DNA of 56,193 bases, taken from Candidatus Thalassarchaeaceae archaeon. Its GTDB lineage: Archaea > Thermoplasmatota > Poseidoniia > Poseidoniales > Thalassarchaeaceae. The position numbers and the translations under genes were made by a program. Within the stretch, counting starts at the first letter, position 1; every line of letters starts with the position of its first letter. Positions 50,637 through 56,193 of this stretch are shown in pieces. The stretch covers positions 1 through 56,193 of the forward strand of contig JASLNR010000006.1 of NCBI GenBank assembly GCA_030745885.1. The letters are read 5' to 3'. Below the pieces are notes generated by a model. The model made no database searches, was not told the DNA's origin, and saw only the letters and a program-made list of their open reading frames with translations.

Positions 50637-51617
50637 GCGCCTTTCGGCCCAAATTCCTAGCCAAGCAGCTAGATTGGCCTCTATATCAGAATCGACCACC
50701 CCCCTCTTCTCTACCCTCCTATCCTTCAATGGCTGGATTCTGCAACCGCAGGCGTTGGCGTGACCCCCCCCATCTGGGTCGAAGCGGGTAGCTAGGCGAG
50801 TGAGGTCGTATATCCCTCCATCGGGATGAAGGAAGGAGTTCGTATAGAACGAGGCCGATACGGGGTATCCCCTCTCCTCTCCGAAAACCGCTCCGACGTT
50901 GCCGTGAATGATTACACAGGCATCACACGCGTCACCCACGAGTGCAGTTACGTGATAACCGTTCGAGCGCATGCCAATATCCTCGAGACGAGCGATAGCC
51001 AGCCTATCTTCCACGTACACACGCTCTAGAATCACTTGTGTGAGGGCTACGCGTTGGTCCCTGCGCTCCGCGACCCTCGGAGCGATATCGGAATCAGAGA
51101 GAATCTTCCTGATGTCTTCCCCCCCTTGCAACGACTCGAGAACTCTCATTGCAGTCCCCTCTCCAACATCGATTACACGACCTAACCAGACTGCCGGATG
51201 GTCTGAGAGATATTCCTCCCTAGTGACTCGGCCGCCATCTAGTTTGTCCACCCACATCAAGAGGTCATCTAGATCAGACAAATCCACTCTTTCGGACACC
51301 AATTCGTAGGCGATCCTAGCAGCCGAAGGAGTGTTACGCCAGACGACTACAGGACCGGACTCATCATCCTCAGAGGGCTCGTTAGTCTGATGGTGATCAA
51401 TGCTCAGACCACAGTCGGGATGTCGTGGAAGATCACAGACTGCCGTATTCCTGTCCATCTGTCCGTCGAGTAGTCCAGCCCGCAATTCCCCCGGGTGACC
51501 GAAGATCACCTCGGCTCCTGGCCACCATCGGCGCAGAATCGCTGCTGTTACTACCCCATCTAGATCGCTGTCGGTGACAATGCGACGTATTTCTAGATCG
51601 AGCGGGGAGGTGGCCAT
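50604..51617 (-). CDS. DHH-family phosphoesterase
   Basis: 337 residues. DHH motifs: VTDSDLDGV (metal aspartates), SIDHHQT (the DHH box) and, in the C-terminal DHHA1-like part, DGGGHANACGCRI (GGGH). Such proteins include nanoRNases, cyclic-di-AMP phosphodiesterases and RecJ-type exonucleases; this short form without extra domains could hydrolyse nanoRNA or a cyclic dinucleotide. ATG 51617 was chosen; the frame extends to 51746 but that would overlap the Nudix gene. It is divergent from the Nudix gene. Confidence 0.85.
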   Translation of the reverse strand: MATSPLDLEIRRIVTDSDLDGVVTAAILRRWWPGAEVIFGHPGELRAGLLDGQMDRNTAVCDLPRHPDCGLSIDHHQTNEPSEDDESGPVVVWRNTPSAARIAYELVSERVDLSDLDDLLMWVDKLDGGRVTREEYLSDHPAVWLGRVIDVGEGTAMRVLESLQGGEDIRKILSDSDIAPRVAERRDQRVALTQVILERVYVEDRLAIARLEDIGMRSNGYHVTALVGDACDACVIIHGNVGAVFGEERGYPVSASFYTNSFLHPDGGIYDLTRLATRFDPDGGGHANACGCRIQPLKDRRVEKRGVVDSDIEANLAAWLGIWAERRSQNGQQIEES

Positions 51618-51681
51618 CCCAATGGAGCCCAAGCCTCCCCTCAATGGTGGTTTCGCTACAAGGTACCCTATCCACGCAAGG

Positions 51682-51689
51682 TTTTCATC
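51682..51689 (+). promoter_or_regulatory. TATA-like element giving a leaderless GTG start at 51713
   Basis: TTTTCATC centred 26-27 bases before GTG 51713, the start used for the Nudix gene. Confidence 0.4.
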
Positions 51690-51712
51690 CGTGGGCGCAG
51701 CACACTCAGGTT

Positions 51713-52147
51713 GTGAGCGACGAGGCCGAAGGGAGTATGGAGACATCCTGCGGCTTCGTCCTCGTCAACTTCGACAGCGTCCTGCTTCTGCAGTACCCCC
51801 AAGGTCACTGGAGCTTCCCAAAGGGCCACGTCGAAGAGGGCGATTCCAATCACCAGTCCACTGCAGTCAGGGAGTTAACCGAGGAAACGGGAATAACCCT
51901 AGTCACGATAGTCGGGGGCTGGAATCAGAGGACGCAGTACACCTTCTCGAAGAAGGGCAGGAAGACTCCCAAGCAGGTCTTCTGGTATCTCGCGGAGACA
52001 GATCAACTCGACGTCTCCCTGTCCCACGAGCACACGAACTACCTATGGCTCGATTTCGAACAAGCCGAACAGCAAATCACCTTCGAGCAGGAGAAGGAAC
52101 TCCTCCGCTCTGCCCGTGAGCACCTGAGGAGCACCGGACGCGCATAG
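51713..52147 (+). CDS. Nudix hydrolase (Ap4A hydrolase-like)
   Basis: 144 residues from GTG 51713 (ATG 51737 is the alternative). The Nudix region reads WSFPKGHVEEGDSNHQSTA then VRELTEETGI; REL-x-EE-x-GI is intact, but the glutamate ending G-x5-E is Asp and one extra residue seems to precede RE. The PKGHVEEG type resembles diadenosine tetraphosphate hydrolases such as NUDT2, with FWYLAETDQ and a later WLDFEQAEQ. Probable role: hydrolysis of dinucleoside polyphosphates or oxidised nucleotides. Confidence 0.85.
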   Translation: MSDEAEGSMETSCGFVLVNFDSVLLLQYPQGHWSFPKGHVEEGDSNHQSTAVRELTEETGITLVTIVGGWNQRTQYTFSKKGRKTPKQVFWYLAETDQLDVSLSHEHTNYLWLDFEQAEQQITFEQEKELLRSAREHLRSTGRA

Positions 52148-52161
52148 TCCGACTCAGGACT
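52146..52161. terminator. Short hairpin between convergent stops
   Basis: AGTCC-gactca-GGACT, a 5-bp stem between the Nudix stop (52147) and the cobalamin adenosyltransferase stop (52154). Confidence 0.3.
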
Positions 52162-52762
52162 CGCGCTCGCCCAGTGGGGTCCAAAGAGCCTCATTCTCGC
52201 CGGTGCAATGCGCAACCCATCTTGCGAGGACGAATAACCAGTCGGATAGTCGGTTGAGATATGCCATCACCTCGGGTCGCACAGCACCTTCTCCCTCATT
52301 CTCACGCAGCAGGCAGGCTCCCCTCTCCGCTCTTCTCGCTACCGTCCTAGCAACGTGCATCACTGCCACCGGTGCTGAGCCCGTTGGCAGAATGAACGAC
52401 TCCAGGGGCTCAAGATCACCCATCCAGCCGTCCATCTCGGCGACGAGGCGGTCAGGCTGTTCACCCCCTACAAGAGACACGTTCTCGGGAATCGATTCAG
52501 GCGGGCACGAGCATTCCCCGCCGATATCGAACAACTCCTGTTGCACCCGATCCAGAGCCTCGTCCGCAGAGTTGCCATGGCCAGATTGCAGTAACTCAGA
52601 GCGGGAAATTTCCATCCTGACGACTCCAATCTGTGAGTTCAACTCGTCAATAGTGCCGAAAAGCTCGACCCTGCCATCCTGCTTGCCGACCCTCGACCCA
52701 TCCAACAACGAAGTTTCCCCATCATCACCGGTCCCGGTATGGACCCTGTTGATTCGGACCAT
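52154..52762 (-). CDS. pduO: Corrinoid adenosyltransferase, PduO type
   Basis: 202 residues from ATG 52762. PduO-type ATR transfers adenosyl from ATP to cob(I)alamin. Visible: the ATP-binding start RVHTGTGDDGETSLLDGSRV, ELFGTIDELNSQIG, the helix ARTVARRAERGACLL with the critical arginines, and YLNRLSDWLFVLARW near the C-terminus. It can make the cofactor for NrdJ in this window. A TATA-like TTGAAAGCG on the minus strand (52783-52791) lies 26 bases before ATG 52762; a TTG further upstream is less likely. Confidence 0.92.
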   Translation of the reverse strand: MVRINRVHTGTGDDGETSLLDGSRVGKQDGRVELFGTIDELNSQIGVVRMEISRSELLQSGHGNSADEALDRVQQELFDIGGECSCPPESIPENVSLVGGEQPDRLVAEMDGWMGDLEPLESFILPTGSAPVAVMHVARTVARRAERGACLLRENEGEGAVRPEVMAYLNRLSDWLFVLARWVAHCTGENEALWTPLGERES

Positions 52763-52806
52763 CGATGGCTGCGAGGGGTTAGACGCTTTCAACCGTACTC
52801 AGGGCA

Positions 52807-53505
52807 TCAAAGGGTGAGTTTGGATAGGGCCGACTCGATGGCTTCCGTCCATGAGGAATCTACCGAATCCCATCCTCCTTCCTTCTCAAGCTCCCTGAGG
52901 TGGGCCCTCTCCCCATCCTCGTCTCCATGTTTTCTATGTATCAGCACCAATGCAGCGTGGCTCATCGAATTGATCCATGGCTCCTCCATATCCCAGGAGC
53001 GCTTGAAGTGTGAGATGGCACCGTTCGGCCCATGAATCAAACCTCGGTGAATCTGCCTCAGCCCTGATTTCGACCAAGTGATTCCGGGCACCCCGATTAC
53101 AAGTCCCCGGAACACTAGGTAAATCTCGAGCATTACGAGGGCGCTAGCTAGGATGAAAGATCCAATCTGCTCGGTTTGCCCGGCATCTTCCCAACGACCA
53201 GATAATAGAGAAATTCCTCCCACGCAGAATAGCACCCCGCCAAGGGGGGCCAAAATCACGTCTTGCTTAGTGACCCCCATGTTCCGCACACCTAGAACTA
53301 CGGCCGCTCCTCCGACAACGACTGAGAGCACCGCGGGGAACTGGTCAGAGCCCTGTCGGGGGCTCGTACTAGAAATCCATAGGATTAACGTGAGTACGAG
53401 GACGAGCCCCGCGAACCTACCGCTGATCTCAGGGAACGGCTGTAGCCTGCTTAGGTAGTAGGTGGCCGATCCCACAACCAAGAAGAGCCCGATCCAGAAC
53501 AGCAT
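52807..53505 (-). CDS. Membrane protein with cytoplasmic C-terminal helical domain
   Basis: 232 residues from ATG 53505. Six or so membrane helices occupy the first 150 residues (MLFWIGLFLVVGSATYYLS, FAGLVLVLTLILWIS, VLSVVVGGAAVVLGV, VILAPLGGVLFCVGGISLL, FILASALVMLEIYLVFRGLV). The last 80 residues are soluble and helical (GLIHGPNGAISHFKRSWDME, HRKHGDEDGERAHLRELEKEG), recalling a single tetratricopeptide-like hairpin. Family not recognised. The start lies 4 bases after the stop of the 107-residue gene upstream. Confidence 0.6.
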   Translation of the reverse strand: MLFWIGLFLVVGSATYYLSRLQPFPEISGRFAGLVLVLTLILWISSTSPRQGSDQFPAVLSVVVGGAAVVLGVRNMGVTKQDVILAPLGGVLFCVGGISLLSGRWEDAGQTEQIGSFILASALVMLEIYLVFRGLVIGVPGITWSKSGLRQIHRGLIHGPNGAISHFKRSWDMEEPWINSMSHAALVLIHRKHGDEDGERAHLRELEKEGGWDSVDSSWTEAIESALSKLTL

Positions 53506-53509
53506 CTCC

Positions 53510-53833
53510 TCACTCCGCAGCCTCGCCGCTACCCCAACCGGGCTTCCAGAAACTCTCATCGTCCAACCACTCCAACCATTCCGAGTCATCAGCCCTCAGA
53601 AGCCTGAACGCACGCCTGTCGAGACCTTGCAGCAGTGCGTCATCGACCTCGCCCTTAGCATTCGCATCCTGCCATTCGACCTGCATCTGCCTAATTCTTC
53701 TCTGTCCCTCAGCACGGTTGTCGAAGCACAGTTCGCAGATCTCGCGCAGATCTTGGATCCACAACCTCGATCCACGAATGTGGGGCTCGTTGTCGAATGC
53801 TCCAGTCCTGCGCTTGAACGGCCACCAGCCCAT
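53510..53833 (-). CDS. Small soluble protein of unknown function
   Basis: 107 residues from ATG 53833. Trp/Arg/Asp-rich: starts MGWWPFKRRTG, then FDNEPHIRGSRLWIQDLREI, a helix CFDNRAEGQRRIRQMQVEWQ and an acidic end with WLEWLDDESFWKPGWG. No known domain. Probably cotranscribed with the membrane protein that follows after 4 bases. The region overlaps no other gene, and the predicted protein is charged and compact, which supports real coding, though a chance open frame cannot be wholly excluded. Confidence 0.55.
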   Translation of the reverse strand: MGWWPFKRRTGAFDNEPHIRGSRLWIQDLREICELCFDNRAEGQRRIRQMQVEWQDANAKGEVDDALLQGLDRRAFRLLRADDSEWLEWLDDESFWKPGWGSGEAAE

Positions 53834-53922
53834 GATTCTCAAGCAAACGCCGGAGCCGACCGTCTTGATGGTTTGCGAACCGCTAAGTGGAGAGTTCGCC
53901 ACGAGCTATTGTGGGGCGCGTG

Positions 53923-54345
53923 ATGGTCCATCTACATGGGTCACCCAAGGACAAGTCCATCTCGGCAATCGTCAGCGATTACGCGAGAAGACTCAGGAGC
54001 AGGGGAATCAGCTTGGAGACTCATCCAGATCGTCATGGCTCAAAGAGGTACGAGAGCGAGCTCACAGATCTCCCCGGCTCGCTAGTTCTGCTCGACGAGA
54101 GCGGTGAGACGAAAACGAGCCTAGAACTCGCCAAATGGCTGTCTTCCATTGAACTCGATAGAGGCCCGACCAATCTGGCTGTGGGTTCCAGCGAAGGCTT
54201 CAGCGATTCCTTGAAAGAACGTGCAGATTACTTGATTGCACTCTCTGCAATGACCCTGTCCCATGAACTAGCCGCTGCAGTTCTTATGGAGCAGCTATTC
54301 AGAGCGTCCGAGATCAATCGTGGCACACCCTATCATCGGGAATAG
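53923..54345 (+). CDS. rlmH: RlmH-type SPOUT methyltransferase
   Basis: 140 residues from ATG 53923 (GTG 53920 also in frame). The sequence follows RlmH (23S rRNA pseudouridine-1915 N3-methyltransferase, known also as OrfX/YbeA): an N-terminal GSPKDKSISAIVSDYARRL, LVLLDESGETKTSLELAKWL, the AdoMet knot loop VGSSEGFSDSLKERADYLIALS, then MTLSHELAAAVLMEQLFRA and the C-terminal RGTPYHRE. The conserved GxPYH end matches the family. RlmH is mostly bacterial, with members in some Archaea. The divergent partner is the 107-residue gene. Confidence 0.88.
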   Translation: MVHLHGSPKDKSISAIVSDYARRLRSRGISLETHPDRHGSKRYESELTDLPGSLVLLDESGETKTSLELAKWLSSIELDRGPTNLAVGSSEGFSDSLKERADYLIALSAMTLSHELAAAVLMEQLFRASEINRGTPYHRE

Positions 54346-54493
54346 AGATTCCGTACAGGGACCATTTTCGAACAAACCACCCGTTCTTGATACTCTGGAG
54401 CCCATGTGATACGATTCGGACCAAGGATAGGAATCCATTGATAAGTAGGCCGATTTGGTCGAGGCACTCTCCCAGAGAGGAAGCAGGGATACA

Positions 54494-56193
54494 ATGCCTA
54501 TACGATACACGAGCAATGGAACACAGGGATTACTGCCAGCGATTTTCATGGTCGCTTTGATGATGCTCAGCACCCAGCTGCTTGTGCTCATGGGGGGGGA
54601 TGACGAAGGCCCCACAGAGACCGGCCTCGACGCAGTTCCCAAGAGAACCGCCTATCAGCAGCTCAATCAGCTCTCGGGCCCGGCTCAAGGGGCCAACCAG
54701 AACCAACCGGCGGCAACCAACCCCTTCCAGGAGGCGGCGTTCCAAGATCCGTTCTACCATGATCCAGCGTCCTACTACGGCAAGATTTCCGACATCTCAG
54801 CCCTCGGCCTCCATCCGAGCTACGGATTCTTCCTTGAGGAGACCAACACCGACGACCACGACAACGACGGAATCGACGACCTGAACGATCTTGACGACGA
54901 CAACGACGGAATCAACGACCTAATCGAGCGGTTCGACGGCTGTTACGGGACCGACCCCCTAGACCACGACAACGACGGCATTCTGGATGAGTTCGACTGG
55001 GATGACGACAACGACGGCATCCTCGAGGGACCCGTTGACTACACGCAGGGGGCCGATCCCAGAAACGTCAGCATGGATCGATACGTCGACCCGTCCACCG
55101 TCCATCCATGGACTGACGATACTGTTGGAGTCGGATACAGGGTCGATCAGAACCCCTTGGATCACGACAACGACGGCGTCACCGATGAGGACGTTGACGG
55201 CTCAGGAAGGGGCTCTTACGATGAGGACGACGACAACGACGGACGCATCGACCAATTCATCTGGCCATGTGACTTTGACTCCGACGGCCTACCGGACTAC
55301 TTCGACCTAGACGACGACAACGATGGCCTAGACGACATCGACGACATCCACCCCTGGAGGTACGACGACCCCGTAATCAGGATTGATACCGCTGAGGGCA
55401 TAATGTGGGATGACTGGGCGCTATTGTCCACTGCCGATTACTCGCATTATGTCGACGGATTGGACTACGTAGCACTAGAGGCGATTAAGCACCCCAGGAA
55501 CCAGAGCTTCACCAAGATCTACGATGGCGACCTCGATGGCGATGGAATCCCCAACTTCCTTGATCCAGACAACGATGGCGATGGGTCCCCCGACTCCTCG
55601 GATACGGACGATGACAACGACGGCCTTGCCGATATGTACGACGTCGACGACGACAACGATGGCATCCCAGATACCTGCCACCAAATTGACACAAACAACG
55701 ACGGACAAGGCGATTACCCCGTCGTTTCATTGGAATTCCAGACCCCTGGCACGGACTGCGAGATTGACTATGATGGCGATTTGGACGACGACCAGTTCAG
55801 GCCGATCGATCAGGACTACGACTTGGTCTGGGACTGGTTGGACACCGATATGGGGGGAGTGGAATACCCAGACAACCCAACCCGTTGGGCAATCGATAGT
55901 TCCGATATCCCTTGGGACCTCGACAACGACGGGATCGAGAATGAAGCGGACCCCTTCCCCCTGAATTCGACGGCCGAGGTCGTAACTTGGGACTGCCCCA
56001 GCATCGACAACCCCAATCCGACAGATCCGAGCGACAACTGCTTCCTGTGGAGGAAGTCGTACACCGGCTTCAACGACTGGGACGGTGATGGCATTAACAA
56101 CTGGGTAGACGTCGACGACGACAACGATGGCATCCTCGATTGGTTGGACATCGATCCTGACTGCGACTTGGACAACGATGCCGACCTGCACGA
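54494..56193 (+). CDS. Large exported protein with Asp-rich calcium-binding (TSP3-like) repeats, 3' end missing
   Basis: An open frame of 566 codons from ATG 54494 to the window edge without a stop. A signal/membrane segment is near residues 12-35 (GLLPAIFMVALMMLSTQLL), followed by a Gln/Asn/Pro-rich linker. From about residue 118 on, the motif D-x-D-N-D-G-[IL]-x-D (for instance HDNDGIDDLND, DDDNDGINDLIE, DDDNDGLDDIDD, DLDGDGIPNFLD) recurs at least fifteen times, separated by longer inserts. Each repeat resembles a thrombospondin type-3/dockerin-like Ca2+ loop. It should be a calcium-stabilised cell-surface protein, with unseen C-terminal part. The other frames in this region are translations of the same repeats. 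Confidence 0.85.
   Translation, partial: MPIRYTSNGTQGLLPAIFMVALMMLSTQLLVLMGGDDEGPTETGLDAVPKRTAYQQLNQLSGPAQGANQNQPAATNPFQEAAFQDPFYHDPASYYGKISDISALGLHPSYGFFLEETNTDDHDNDGIDDLNDLDDDNDGINDLIERFDGCYGTDPLDHDNDGILDEFDWDDDNDGILEGPVDYTQGADPRNVSMDRYVDPSTVHPWTDDTVGVGYRVDQNPLDHDNDGVTDEDVDGSGRGSYDEDDDNDGRIDQFIWPCDFDSDGLPDYFDLDDDNDGLDDIDDIHPWRYDDPVIRIDTAEGIMWDDWALLSTADYSHYVDGLDYVALEAIKHPRNQSFTKIYDGDLDGDGIPNFLDPDNDGDGSPDSSDTDDDNDGLADMYDVDDDNDGIPDTCHQIDTNNDGQGDYPVVSLEFQTPGTDCEIDYDGDLDDDQFRPIDQDYDLVWDWLDTDMGGVEYPDNPTRWAIDSSDIPWDLDNDGIENEADPFPLNSTAEVVTWDCPSIDNPNPTDPSDNCFLWRKSYTGFNDWDGDGINNWVDVDDDNDGILDWLDIDPDCDLDNDADLH

Noticed and set aside
54320..54345. rlmH 3' end as an SCC-type integration site
   Set aside because: The end encodes the usual PYH motif, but no second attachment copy and no recombinase gene is present.
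54840..55690. Regular repeated DNA resembling a CRISPR array
   Set aside because: Repeats keep the coding frame, vary in sequence and spacing and encode D-x-D-N-D-G loops; no constant-length spacers or cas genes.
54582..55964. Thr/Met-rich plus-strand frames and Val-rich minus-strand frames at the right edge
   Set aside because: All are out-of-frame translations of the Asp-rich calcium-loop repeats in the gene starting at 54494.

Overview
The window reads as a GC-rich, gene-dense chromosomal segment of a euryarchaeon, most likely a marine Group II archaeon (Candidatus Poseidoniales). Archaeal markers are a transcription factor B gene with its own TATA element (35.1 kb), DNA topoisomerase VI subunits A and B (29.6-32.8 kb), an Nre-type repair protein ending in a PCNA-binding motif (14.5-15.7 kb), and several start codons lying about 26 bp behind a TATA-like element (leaderless transcripts). 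Beta-oxidation, nitrilase, kynureninase, Sec/lipobox-exported lipoproteins and a B12-dependent ribonucleotide reductase suggest an aerobic heterotroph living on proteins and lipids. The taxonomic name is inference from gene content; no rRNA or tRNA gene was seen.

Layout. 1-4.3 kb: a minus-strand block of surface/lipoprotein genes. 4.3-6.9 kb: a DDAH-type amidinohydrolase divergent from a HAD phosphatase overlapping a class III aminotransferase. 7.0-13.2 kb: a cysteine-rich exported protein built from repeats, a membrane-anchored winged-helix protein with a membrane partner, an ACT protein, an MscS channel, a PPP-type phosphatase and a TauE/SafE transporter. 13.2-20.8 kb (plus): moeA, nreA, uvrA, a Bax-inhibitor-like protein and kynU. 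20.8-29.6 kb (minus): nitrilase, a small membrane protein, two tandem Asp-box beta-propeller lipoproteins, an SDR enzyme, an MMPL/RND transporter and a membrane protein. 29.6-41.8 kb: top6A/top6B and an aconitase-family enzyme with its swivel domain at the N-terminus, tfb, nrdJ, an OsmC protein, icd and a small EF-Tu-domain-2-like protein that appears to start at ACG. 41.9-50.1 kb: a seven-gene fatty-acid oxidation operon (thiolase, HAD-ECH fusion, acyl-CoA dehydrogenase, alpha/beta hydrolase, acyl-CoA-binding protein, DUF4442 protein, nitronate monooxygenase-like flavoprotein). 50.2-56.2 kb: small membrane proteins, a DHH phosphoesterase, a Nudix hydrolase, a PduO-type cobalamin adenosyltransferase, RlmH and the start of a large exported protein full of Asp-rich calcium-binding repeats that runs off the end.

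Functional links. The cobalamin adenosyltransferase can make the adenosylcobalamin that NrdJ needs. The aconitase-like enzyme and isocitrate dehydrogenase could act together in the citrate cycle, fed by acetyl-CoA from the beta-oxidation operon. nreA next to uvrA suggests a repair unit. Genes that converge are repeatedly separated by short inverted repeats that may end transcription from both sides. There is no stretch over 300 bases without a gene; the longest gaps (about 150-160 bases, at 6870-7017, 39668-39828, 41782-41931 and 54346-54493) hold promoters or small repeats, or in the first case little that is visible. No tRNA, rRNA, CRISPR array, insertion sequence or integrase was found.
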